Source of the DNA: Chrysophaeum taylorii
Taxonomy: Eukaryota > Sar > Pelagophyceae > Pelagomonadales > Pelagomonadaceae
Direction: 5' to 3'
Assembly (NCBI GenBank): GCA_029834535.1
Contig: JAQMWT010000183.1
Coordinates: forward strand, 1-50,511
Length of the DNA stretch: 50,511 nt
This document shows positions 1-10,000 of this stretch, one piece after another; position 1 is the stretch's first letter; each line of letters begins with the position of its first letter. The translations under genes were made by a program, and so were the position numbers. The notes under the pieces were generated by a model. The model was not told the DNA's origin and searched no databases. It saw only the letters and a list, made by a program, of their open reading frames with translations.

Positions 1-4
1 TGAA

Positions 5-20
5 GTTAGTTAGTTAGTTA
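5..20. repeat. (GTTA)4 microsatellite at the truncation edge
   Basis: Four GTTA units run up to the point where similarity to the second gypsy copy stops (about base 24). The repeat marks the broken end of the left gypsy fragment. Whether it caused the truncation or arose later cannot be told from this window. Confidence 0.8.
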
Positions 21-23
21 TCC

Positions 24-544
24 GCCATTCCATCCACGCCTAAAGTCGTTGCGAACTTCGGCCCGTCTCGTCGTCTGTAAATATGACCAACCATAAACGT
101 AAGTGTACCCGGGTCCAAACAACCGATGGTGATGAGGTCTTGCTCGATCTTTTCCCCATCGCTCGGCGAAAGTGCAGTGTGATGACATCGTATCTCCGGT
201 TTCGCATCGCCCGGCATCTGCATCGTCACCGCTGCCATATATGGCGTCCCACATCTCGCCTCTGAATCTATATTGGCGCTCGCCGCTTCGGCTGCTTCCT
301 CATTCCCCAGTTTCGCTGACAACGAATTCTGACACTTCTCAATCGGAGTCACATATACTTCCTCCTTTAGCTCTTCTGATAATCTTCGTTTCTCGTCCAT
401 CAAATCGGACATTCCCGTCAACTTCTCCTCCATCGGCGCCGCTGTGGTCTGCTCTGCTGCCACCAAAACTGTATCGGCTAAAACATCGGCTAAAACGGTC
501 TCGGGGGTCCCCGTAGGAAAAGAAGACGTCGTCCCCGACGTCAA
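24..544 (-). pseudogene. Start of the protease-region ORF of the truncated gypsy copy
   Basis: This stretch matches the N-terminal third of the protease/methyltransferase ORF of the complete copy (33930-36104), including an acidic Ala/Glu-rich linker and the stretch ending near ADGMAD in the other copy (VDGMAD here). A 2-base deletion near 545 relative to the complete copy takes the frame away from gag. The reading stops where the element is truncated. It has no function of its own. Confidence 0.7.
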
Positions 545-2924
545 CTAAAGGTCTAACGTCATCATCGTGAACTGCCCTGCAAGACATGCACATTGAAGAA
601 TGGGGGGACACTGGAACCTGCGGCATGGGTTCGTCGGTCTCCGAGTCTGAGTCTTCCCAGTAGCGCGGAGAATCCAAAGTTGCATCTGATGTTGCTTCCA
701 CATACGATGTAGAAGGCCACCGAACGATCCGAGCGTTGGTGGGATTTTGCTCCTGTTGCGAGCGATTGCTGCTCGTCACAGCGGCATCGGCAACATCATC
801 GGAGACTCGGGCGGGGCGCGCCGTCGGGTAAAAGACAACTCCCGACGATGGCGGCGCTTCGCATGAAGATTGGAACGCGAAAGTTGCGCTCGAATGTCCC
901 GAACTATCCTGATATCGGCCTCCGTCATATTCGTCATCGCGCTGTCGATGACGTCTGCGCCGGCGCGAATTGCGACTAGAACTCCGGCTATGGCGGCGAC
1001 GGCGGGGGCTCGGGCTTGTTTGAGGAGTATTGGCCTTTCGATCAGGGTTACTTCGATGTCGGCGCGACGATCGTCTAGAAGGTGATCGTCCGTCTCGCGG
1101 TCGTGTAGAAGACGACTTAGTATCCTTGATGCCTCCGACCTGGCTCACCATGGTCGCCATTGTGGTTCCAAGCTCGGTGAGGGCCGCTTGAATTTCATTA
1201 GAAGGCTCCGATCCGCGCGTGGCGTTCGCATGAGATGCATCATCACGCTTCGCCCAATCGGACCGCGATGTGGGCTGCTTTTTCTGCTTACGAATTCGCT
1301 TCCACATCGCACAGTAGTAACGATCCGGATTGCGGTTGCAAACTACGCGATTTCCGTGTTCATCTTCATCATGGGTGGTCCAGAAGAACCCACAGTGCGG
1401 GCACGTTCTCATGCCCCACAAAAAAAGATCTCGTAAGATCGGCGGATCCGTATTCCCAGACGGTTTATCCGCATCTTGCTTGGCTTGTTGATCGGAGGCC
1501 ATAGCTCGACCTCCCCGCCCTCGCGGCGGTTTATTCGATTTCGGATTAGGAGGCCCTTGGTCCTTCTCCTCCTCCATCAACTTTCGAAAGTCGTTCTCGA
1601 GCCGCGTAATAAGCGCCACCATCGACTTTAAAGTAAAGTAACTATCCGGATGTCCGCTCCTCATAGTCCGCACACGGGTCCGCAGCTCCTTGGACGCGAA
1701 ACCACTGATAAGCTGGTCGAGGATATCAACGTCATCCATCGTGCGGCTGGACACGGTACAAAAAGCCAAAGCTTCACTCTGAAATTTGGTACAATACGTT
1801 TGTACATGCCGCTCCCCAGACTTCTTCGGAACTGAAGCCTGAGTGACCTTCCGCAGCTTATCGAGCAGCTCCTGCTGCGTGCTCGGAGGTCGGCAAGTCG
1901 ATCTAAAATAATCCAGAATTTTATCGCAATACGTCTTATTATGACGACGGATGCGACGAACCGAGGCTCCATGCTCTTCGTCGTCAGCATCCAATTTTAA
2001 ATAAAACGACGGACCGTGTGGTTGCTCATCGCAGAGCTCCTCGTATTACCGCAAATGCTCCTCAAAAATTGGTGCAACGGTATCCCGTAAGTGCACCGGT
2101 AATAGGTAACGTAATTTCTCGACCGAGTAATGGTCATCGGCTGAAGTATGCATCACCGCTGCCGAATCCAGATTGAATTGCCGTTGATCTCGGCCGTCGA
2201 TGACGAGTTTGAAGTTGTCAGGCTTCAAACTGGAAGTGGGGCGACGGGATCGGCTCGAGTTGGCCTTCTCGAAGGCGTCCGCAGCCGTTTGCGATAATCC
2301 GCGCGATATTCCCCGTAAAAATTTCGTACCTTCATCCTCAGTTTCCGCCCTACCCTCAGTCTCCGTATCGACTCGGGGCGGAGGTTCATTCCCCGTTTCA
2401 ATGTTCTTTTTCGGTTCAGGCGGCCTCACGGGCGTTTCCGGTTCGGGTCGACTCACGGGTCGTTCGCGGCTACTCTCCCGACGCGTACGTTCGGCTAACA
2501 ATTCATCTCGTTCACGACGAAATCGTTCAACTTCTTCACGTAGGGTCTTCGTGGTCTCAATTTCTTGCTGTAATGCATCATTGAGTATATCAACTTCTCG
2601 TCGAGCCGCTTCCTCTTTCGCTTCAGCCCTTTCACGAGCAAAAAGCTCAGCTAATCGTTCATTTTCGCGACGTCACCGCTCGAGGTCTTCACGAAGTCGA
2701 CTTCGGGCTGCAGATCCACGCTCAATAGTAACACGCTCGCCACGGTCCGGAGTCGTTGGACTCAACGGCGAAAAAATGGCAGTATCCGGAGGCACCTCAG
2801 GGGGCACGTCAGCAACGTCGACTGCCTCGGCCTCTCTTAATTCACCTTCCTCGCGGCCTATCTCAGGGGCGGCGGGAAGAACTGGAGGAGATTCTCCCTC
2901 ACGCGCGTCTGTGTCTGTATCCAT
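545..2924 (-). pseudogene. gag of the truncated gypsy copy, with nonsense mutations
   Basis: Gag-like polyprotein. The N-terminus (from 2924) is acidic and Pro/Glu-rich. A long charged, probably coiled-coil stretch follows (about 2670-2480), then a capsid-like region with an RYLLPVHLR segment. Next comes a Cys/His cluster, CPHCGFFW followed by VVCNR and YYC, that could bind zinc, then an Arg/Ser-rich tail suited to nucleic acid binding. Two in-frame stops break it, TGA near 2669-2675 and TAA near 2047-2049. Both positions are sense codons in the copy at 36135-37848. The family is assigned from the adjacent LTR and from the pol genes of the complete copy, because the gag itself has little recognisable homology. 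Confidence 0.75.
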
Positions 2925-3353
2925 ACTGTATCAATGTCGATGAGGAATCTCGAAACACGTCCGGATCCGATCACTCGAAGTAATGCACGTCGATCCCAAC
3001 AGCGCTGTCTGTCGCTGTAAAAACAGCACTCACGGAATACCAATCCGCTGGCAATCCAAAATGCCCGTGGGTATCGATCCCACTCGCTAAACAGCTTCCG
3101 CCGTTCGGCTATACCAAAATCAATTCCCGCGAGAATGCGCTGCGATTTCCAACTCGCACGCGTGTTCGTCGTCACTCGGATCGTACGAACACAAACAACG
3201 TTCGCGTATATTCTCAACGCAAACCGGCCCAATGGAACTCCGTGTGCTTGATCAGGGCGCACGTACAAATCCGGACCACGTAATACAACACGTACGGCAG
3301 CACTCGCTCGTCGGCGACCGATGTAGTCGCACGATCTCGTATCCTCCACCACG

Positions 3354-3675
3354 TATGGCGGCACAGAAAAACCTCCCCGACCCCCGGGTGACAAAGGGGG
3401 TACTCACCGACTCGTCCTAGACCTCACTGAACGAGGAAAACACGGACGCGGGGTCGGATACGCTCGCCACACACCTTGCTCACGCTCACCAAGCCTCTCA
3501 ACAAGATGGAGAGATGGTATATGATAGCAAGAATGCTACAAGAATAAAGCAAGAATGCTTCTCACAAGAGAGAGGTCTGATGTCACTAAGAAGATAGGGA
3601 AAGGCGCCCCGTTGAACGGGTATCAAGCCCCGAGAGAGGGAGGGTGAGCCTTAGCGGTCAGGAGTTGCCGCCACA
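3354..3675 (-). repeat. 5' LTR of the truncated gypsy copy
   Basis: About 322 bp, repeated at 29137-29462 and 38283-38605. On the minus strand it begins TGTGGCGGCAAC and ends GTGCCGCCATA, giving short imperfect inverted ends. Most variable sites agree with the LTR at 38283-38605 rather than the one at 29137-29462. Confidence 0.88.
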
Positions 3676-3680
3676 GTCGC

Positions 3681-3760
3681 CCCTCACTTCAAACTCCAAC
3701 GGCTACATTTTCGCGGGCTACCCTCACTTCAAACTCCAACGGCTACATTTTCGCGGGCTA
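3681..3760. repeat. Perfect 40-bp tandem duplication
   Basis: Bases 3681-3720 are repeated exactly at 3721-3760, immediately outside the gypsy LTR end. A perfect pair implies a recent duplication. No coding or regulatory role is visible. Confidence 0.97.
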
Positions 3761-4373
3761 CCGGACTGAAGTTAATGTGACGTCATCAATATAAAAATGG
3801 ACGAAACTGACGCCACTGTGTAAATACAAACTTACAGGGCTGCACATTGACTCGAAATTTTTTGCCACATCAAAAATCTTGACTTTGACGTCACGCAGAC
3901 AGTGGTCAGATCTGGGTCACGTCAAAATCAACTTTCAGTATGACTGCCTTCATGATGGTCAAGTCAAAGTCAACATCACGAAAACGAGAAAAGCGGCCGC
4001 AAGCGGCCGGCAGAGGCCGGCTGAGGCTGGAAACTTCCCACACGCGCAGTTAGCGTCTTCCTCGCCATCCCTCGTCTCTCGTACCTCCCTCCGCCTGCAG
4101 AAGCACAAGAAAACACAATAGCGCGACAGCTTTCATGTTGGAGGAAAACCCGTCGTCACCGAAATGTAGCCGTCCAAAGTACCGCAGGTCTTCCTCCTCG
4201 GCATCGCAGCAGATCGTAACACGTCGTGCCGCTCGTCGGTGTCTAACATCCCATCCTTAGATGAACCATCTATTTCCAAAACAAAACCACACCATATTTC
4301 TCTCATAACTCACAAGAGAAACATGCTTCTTTCGGCAGAAAAGTACATGCCAGAGGCACTCTAGCTTTTCGAG
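3761..4373. other. Gene-free stretch with two TGACGTCA palindromes
   Basis: No convincing gene. TGACGTCA, the consensus of CRE/bZIP sites, occurs at 3778-3785 and 3886-3893, 108 bp apart. A GC-rich patch with repeated GGCCGG lies near 3995-4025. Regulatory use is speculative; the region may be terminal sequence of an unrecognised element. Confidence 0.4.
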
Positions 4374-4931
4374 ATGCCCAAAGACGTGCCACAAATTTCC
4401 ACGACACGCACCATTCTAGCGACTCTCAGGTTACAAAAGCTGTTCGGGTTATTGCCACCCCGGGACATCACCCTTCAGATGTGCCCTACCGCAAGTTTTG
4501 TGTGGATTGTACGTTACATAAAAAACGTTTTCCTCAACCACGTCACCTTACCAAGCAACCTTCCTTTGAAAAAAATCTTTCAATCTGGTGAAGCCTGGGC
4601 ATGCGATGGTGGCTACGTATCTGTCCTATCCGAATGGGGTTCCTTTCGACACCTTATAGTTTGCAAATGTCTCATCTCTAAATTTTCGTCAGTGTACTTT
4701 TGTCGTACTACTAATGCTAGCGAATTTTGCAATGCCCTCGAGTTTGTTCGTAATTTTTGCTCCACATATGTTCATGTACAATTAAAGCAAACTTACTGTG
4801 ACTCTTTTAAACCCTATTTATCTCAACACATTACCACACCTTTTCGTGTTGAACATGGCATTAGACCCGTTCCTAACCGGGGGCTTAAGGCTTATTTCTG
4901 GCTTAAATGGGGTGCGATCCAAAAAACTTGA
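4374..4931 (+). pseudogene. Decayed copia-type integrase fragment
   Basis: The downstream part reads like a retroviral integrase core: a tryptophan and first acidic residue (GEAWACDGGY), a strand-like FRHLIVCKC stretch, then a Ser/Phe-rich segment. A different frame just upstream (about 4460-4570) holds a zinc-finger-like FCVDCTLHKK followed by basic residues, as in the GAG-pre-integrase region of Ty1/copia elements. The two parts are separated by a frameshift, and the later catalytic acidic residues are not visible. It breaks off near the Harbinger-like terminus at 4861. The assignment is tentative because the motifs are few. Confidence 0.4.
4861..4880 (+). repeat. Isolated second copy of the Harbinger terminus
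   Basis: TTA followed by GACCCGTTCCTAACCGG matches the 17-bp left terminus of the transposon at 4979 with two mismatches, 115 bp upstream and in the same orientation. It is probably the remnant of a related or nested element. No matching right end was found for it. Confidence 0.6.
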
Positions 4932-4978
4932 ATCCAAAATAAGGGACCGAATCAAAGAATAGTGGCCGGGTTGTGTTA

Positions 4979-4995
4979 GACCCGTTCTCTACCGG
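4979..4995 (+). repeat. Left 17-bp terminal inverted repeat
   Basis: GACCCGTTCTCTACCGG, preceded by TTA at 4976-4978. The reverse complement occurs exactly at 6753-6769. Confidence 0.92.
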
Positions 4996-5126
4996 ACTAC
5001 CAAAGTGAAAGTTGGCCGAATAGTAAGGGCAGCTTATTTGGCCCACTTTGCGTGTCGGTTCTCTACCAGTGATGAAAAATGAAATAGATTTGATGGTTGT
5101 TTTGCGGCTTGTATAATATTTAATAA

Positions 5127-5750
5127 ATGTCCGGGTTACGACTTGAACGACGGCGCGCTGATACGAGCGACTCCGAATCGGACAGCGACGACGAGTATCG
5201 CACGACCGAGATCGCCGAAGCGATAAAGCGTCGTCGAATCGCAGCGATCACCGCATTCGGTGCGTTTGACCGTGAGAAGCGCCCGGGGCCGACGGGGCCC
5301 AAGCTTCGTGCGTCGCGTAAAGAGTGGCATCATCACGTGCGGACAGAGGGTCCACGAAAATTTCGACGGATGTATCGCATGGAGGTCTAGCATTTCGACG
5401 AGTTGTTGGAGTTGGTGCGGAGGGAGATACAGACGCAAGACATCGAGAGAGCCGTGCTTTCTTCTGGGTCCGAGGTATGCGCCGAGGTCCGACTTGCGAT
5501 CAGCATACGCCACCTTGCTGGGGGGAGCTACCTCGATATCTGCTCCAACTTTGGGGTGTCTCCGGCGGAGTTTTATGGATCGATTTGGAGATGTGTTGAA
5601 GCCATCAACAACACGTTCCCTACAGACTTCATGCTGGACGACGAGACGGAACTCGAGAAACTGGAGGCGGGCTGGGCTCGCAAGTCACGCCCCGCGGTCC
5701 TTCGAAGCGCGGTGGGTGCCATCGACGGTTGCTGCATTTGGCTGCGGTAA
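5127..5750 (+). pseudogene. Harbinger-type transposase (DDE_4-like), broken
   Basis: The N-terminal part is acidic and basic (SDSESDSDDEYR). After an in-frame TAG at about 5388-5390 the same frame continues with the conserved PIF/Harbinger region: EVRLAISIRHLAGGSYLDIC, then the FGVSPAEFY helix, and AVGAIDGCCIWL, which holds the first catalytic Asp. The frame ends at 5750, right after that motif. The second Asp and the Glu of the DDE triad are not recognisable in any frame before 6769. A start at 5127 fits the ATG in the longest frame. Loss of the catalytic C-terminus makes the enzyme inactive. Confidence 0.75.
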
Positions 5751-5809
5751 AGTGTCGTCGAATCGCGGCGGAAGGTCCAGTCCCACCTCGTCAAGTCCCA
5801 CCCCGCGCA

Positions 5810-6616
5810 CTATGCTTGAGGCGCTCCTCCGCGAGGAGGGGCTTCGGCGCCCTCGGCGGCGCTAAGTATAACGATAGCACTCTTCATATCGGAGGAGGCA
5901 GCCGGTGGCAGGGGCGGGCCGGCCGCCAGGGGGCGGAGGAGGTTTTTTAGGTGACGAGGCGCGGAGGTGGAGTCAAGAAGGTAAGGAGGGGGTTGTAGGT
6001 TCCTGACGAGCTCGGGAACATCAGGATCGGCGGCATACAGGATATCGTCCACTGCTGGATCGTTCGATTTGCAGACCTTGGCCAGCTCCTCCCAGTGCAA
6101 GCTGGGCTCCTCGGCGTCAAGGTTTTGCCAAGATGGCGTTATGAACCGCAAAAGGTGGGCGTCTCGCGTCTGGACGATGGACATGACCATCCGCGATCGG
6201 CAGGGATCCTTCGACCAGTGATTCTTCGACGGCGACGGCGGCGAGCGAGCTTCACAAAGCAGGTTGCGCCAGCTCGGGGACACAGCCTCAGTTGCGGCCG
6301 CACACGCTGCGTCGACAGATGCAGCATCTGACTCTGCCCCCTCCGGCTCCGACTCGGCCGAGTCACTCAGTGTGAAGAGCGTGGCACTCGTTTCCACCTT
6401 CTCGAGCCAAGCCACGAGCGCGGACCAGTTCCAGGCCTTGCACCTGGGCTCCGGCACGCTTTGCTCTGCCACCCGGCGCTTGATCTCCGCCATGAGGTGT
6501 TTGTTTTCCGGCCGCGAAACCTTCGGGGTCCAGCTCTGCATCGTCATCGTAGCCCAGCCGGGTTTGATCTTCAGTGTCGCTGCCCGCCGCTGCGCTTCCT
6601 TCGTGGTCCTCGCCAT
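5810..6616 (-). CDS. Second ORF of the Harbinger element, function unknown
   Basis: An uninterrupted 268-aa reading frame that lies convergent to the transposase within the same inverted repeats. The N-terminus is basic (MARTTKEAQRRAATLKIK). A conserved-looking segment follows with a Cys-x4-Trp-x9-Trp-Leu pattern (CKAWNWSALVAWLEK), resembling short DNA-binding helices but not a recognised domain. The middle is acidic and Ser-rich, and the C-terminus is Pro/Ala-rich. Harbinger elements often encode a Myb/SANT-like partner that helps the transposase enter the nucleus and bind the ends. A partner role here is an inference from position only, and the ORF could also be a host gene caught inside the element. 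Confidence 0.5.
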   Translation of the reverse strand: MARTTKEAQRRAATLKIKPGWATMTMQSWTPKVSRPENKHLMAEIKRRVAEQSVPEPRCKAWNWSALVAWLEKVETSATLFTLSDSAESEPEGAESDAASVDAACAAATEAVSPSWRNLLCEARSPPSPSKNHWSKDPCRSRMVMSIVQTRDAHLLRFITPSWQNLDAEEPSLHWEELAKVCKSNDPAVDDILYAADPDVPELVRNLQPPPYLLDSTSAPRHLKNLLRPLAAGPPLPPAASSDMKSAIVILSAAEGAEAPPRGGAPQA

Positions 6617-6752
6617 GGTCGGTATATTTGCTTAAGTTTTTCCACTTTGGCGCCCTCGAAAAACCCGACCCAAATCAGGTCGGATTATTTGAAAATCCTC
6701 CAAATATCCCGCCCTGATTATTTGGCCAATTTCATTATATGGCTAACTTTAT

Positions 6753-6769
6753 CCGGTAGAGAACGGGTC
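6753..6769 (-). repeat. Right 17-bp terminal inverted repeat
   Basis: Reverse complement of the left end, followed by the TTA target duplication at 6770-6772. Confidence 0.92.
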
Positions 6770-7022
6770 TTAAGTTATTACTTCGACTTTTATTTCCGTG
6801 CAGCCACAAATGTCGATTAGGGTTTTAAGAGAGAGCTGTCACTAATAAGCCGCCGTAGTGAAACAGCAGTGTACTGCCCCGTGCTATATGCAAGAACTTG
6901 CAAACGGATTTCATGTCTGTTGAGATAACGCGTTGCGCTGTGACGATGGTGAACTCGGAGCACGGAGAGGGGTAGCGGACAGCGATTAAATCTCTCTGTT
7001 TTGAACGACGACGACAATATCG

Positions 7023-10000
7023 ATGTCGTCCTCTATGAGCACGATTTTATCCGGTTTGTGGGGTTTTCAAGTGGGTTGGCATGAAGCTGAGGCGTTATGT
7101 TTGATGGGCGACACGGCCGACGGACGCGTGCGGCTTAGGCTGCAGGGCAGAGAGTGTGTGGTCGACTTCTGGAATTGGGAGTGGGAGATTTCCAAGGCAG
7201 AGGGCAGGCTCGTGTCCATTGTACGAAACCGTGGGTCACCTCAACTTGTTCTGTGCCGGAGGCGGCGGCAGCGGCGTGTATTGTTGGCTGAAGTCCTGAC
7301 AAAAGTGGTGACGAGATCGGAGTTGGTGGCCAGAAATGACAGGAAGGATGATGTTACAGCAGAAGTGGAACGACTTGGCAGCGCCGAGGTCGAGGTACGC
7401 CTGGACTATGAAGCCGGCGAACCACGCGTGGTGCGCAGCGACGAGGGCGCTGCGCGCGAGGCGCGGCTGGTGGCAGAGTGCATGGGTCTAGCCACTGTCT
7501 GGGAGTCAGGCTCTGCGGTGCAAATCATGAGGCTTCGCCAGGTCGCAGCATTTTTTAAAGGTCTCGACTCTCAGATCTTGGGCTGCCACCGACCAAGATT
7601 CCTGCCCATGTTGGTAGCACTAGAGTCCGCAGGGAACGTGAACCATGCCAAGGCGATGTGCGATGCTATTGCCAGACTCAATCGGAAGCTCCGGAAACGA
7701 CATTCTTACTTCTTAGACCATCTCGTGTGGCTGAGCGAGGTGTGTTAGTCCAGTATGCAACGTGAACTTCCGGGCAGGTTGACGCACGGGCATACCCGCA
7801 ACGCTGGAAGCAGCAGTTGGCTATTTGTCGGCGGTGTACGGGCGACGATGAAGACGATGCATACAAATATTTCGCATCTAGTCAGATCCGCAAGATATTC
7901 CAAATTAACTGGCTGACCAGCTTGCAGGCTTTTTTTTCCGGAGAGTTAGTCGAGGTCTCAGCCGATGGCGGTTTCGATCCCCCATTCGAAGAAATCCGGG
8001 CTCGGACCTACAGGGAGGCGAAGAGGCTCGTAGACTCAGCTACTCAATTTAGCGGGAAAGAAACTACACGCGAGATATCGGTTTTCTTGACGGATGTGTA
8101 CTTTCGGCTCGAGGCTACCTTAAGAGTTGTATTGGAAGCGCAACGCCACATCTTGGCTCCAGCACGGGAGGTGCTGCGGTTGCTTGAGCCATCCGAGGAT
8201 GTATTTGAAGTTGTCAATCGTGCGTTTGAGGTTGAATTACGGGCAGTCCGAGCCAAGAAGAGAATTATGTATCAGCAGGTCCCCGATGAGGTTAAGATTG
8301 AGGGCTTTACCCTCGAGGCACGTAAGTTTAAGCAGCAGCTGGATGAGCGACTTGAGGAGGCCTTAGCGGCAGTCATGAGGCAACTACGAAGCGCTGCGGC
8401 ACAGAGCGCTATGCGGATCGACACGCAATTAAGCGATGCGATGGACTTGCTTAGTATTCGGCCACAGAGCATTACGGACTTAGTTGAGTGCCAGACCCGG
8501 TTTCAGATGTTGGACAAACGAGCGCTTAATGCAGATGTAGCCGACACCACGGAACTTCTGGATCTTATGGTTGACGAACAATGGAAGATCAGCCTTAAAA
8601 CCAAATTGGCCGCCGTCGAAGATGCTTACGAGGCGTTTCAGGAGATGCTTGCAATGCAAAAGGCCACATCGCAGTCAAAATTAGAAGCCGCTATCGTTGA
8701 ACATCGCCAAGAGATTGACAAGCTCATAGAGCGCTGGGAAGTACTACGCCCGAAAGAAGTTCCTGCCAACTACCTAGAGACTGTTGTCGGTGACCTTGCA
8801 GCCTGGGAGGAAGCAACGGACGAACTCAGGGTACGCTCGATAGAGCTGAACGCTAATGTCCGCGCTTTCGGTTTGCCGCCGCAACAATTTGAGGCTCTCG
8901 AGGCGCTACAGCGAAGTGTGCGTGCCGAATGCGATGAATGGGCAATCCTCAAAAGCTTTCGAAGTGACATCGAGGTGATCTGTAGACAGGACTGGATATC
9001 GTTCCGCAAGAACGTATACCAACTTGCCGACCTCGCGAACAAACAGCCTACACCAGCTGGAACGACGAATCGAACCTCTATTGTATTCCATCAACTCCAG
9101 CTCGAGTGCGACCAGCTGCGCGCAGCATGTCAGACCTTGAAGTACTGCCACGGCAAGGACTTCAAAGACGAACATTGGGTTGCTCTCCTTCAATCTAAGC
9201 TCCAGCTTCCGCGGGAAGTCAAGCTAGACACACTGACAGTGGGCCATTTCCTCGCTCACCTTGAGAAACTGCCAGAACTCCTACCCTTCTGCAAAGAGCT
9301 CACGACCAAAGCGGCTGGCGAAGTCCTCGTCCGGGATGCATTGAACGAAGTCCAAGCTTGGGCGCAGTCAGCTAATCTGGCGCTGAATGATATGGGACTT
9401 ATCATTGACTGGAGGGACCTATTTGCTGACCTAGCTGATAAGCAGGCATTGCTCGCCTCGGTGAAGGAGTCGCCATTCTACCAGAACTTTGAAGAAGTGG
9501 TAGTGACATATGAGCGCAAAATTACAGACTTGGACTTCGTGTTGCGAGCGCTGAACGCCGTTCAACGCAAGTGGGTCTACCTCGACCCCATAGTCAAGCG
9601 TGGTGCTCTCCCTCGTGAATGTCAACGATTTGTAGCCTTAGGCGCAGACTTCCACGACATTCTCGTCCGCATCAAACAAGATCCTAAATTATTTTCTCTC
9701 GTGAGGGAGAATAATGATCAACTCCGCACCAACCTTGAACGTCAACTTTATCAGCTCGACCGCTGCCATAAGGCACTTACCGATTTCCTTGAAACGAAGC
9801 GCGCCAGCTTTCCACGATTGTGCGTACGTCACGTGTTTTACTGCTCACTCCTCTAGGAGGTAGACTGGACCCACTACCGATATGGCGGCTATCCGTGATC
9901 CTTCGTGTTCCGTGCCTGGGACAGCGTGCCTGTCTTTCCGTCCTGCCGGCCACATCCGACTGATGTGTCTGCCGCCTGCTTGATGTAGTCACGTGAATGG

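Larger units (their letters stand above)
24..3675 (-). mobile_element. Truncated Ty3/gypsy-like LTR retrotransposon, 5' part
   Basis: Reads right to left: 5' LTR (3354-3675), leader, gag, and the start of the protease region. It matches the complete element at 29137-38605 closely over its whole length and stops abruptly at about base 24, where the complete copy continues into protease, methyltransferase, RT and integrase. It keeps about 550 bp of gag (around 2115-2668) that the complete copy has lost, so it is useful for inferring the ancestral gag. Several stops and frameshifts make it non-functional. The missing 3' part may be truncated or rearranged. Confidence 0.85.
4979..6769 (+). mobile_element. 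PIF/Harbinger-type DNA transposon
   Basis: A 1,791-bp element bounded by perfect 17-bp terminal inverted repeats (GACCCGTTCTCTACCGG) and flanked on both sides by TTA (4976-4978 and 6770-6772). A 3-bp TWA target duplication is the hallmark of the PIF/Harbinger superfamily. It carries two convergent ORFs, a DDE_4-like transposase (+) and an ORF of unknown role (-), as expected for this family, which commonly encodes a second protein. The transposase is interrupted and lacks the C-terminal half of its catalytic domain, so this copy could move only with help from another. Confidence 0.85.

Noticed and set aside
870..2943. Plus-strand Arg/Ser-rich ORFs over the left gypsy gag
   Set aside because: They mirror the gag on the other strand, and the same shadows appear over the second gag copy.
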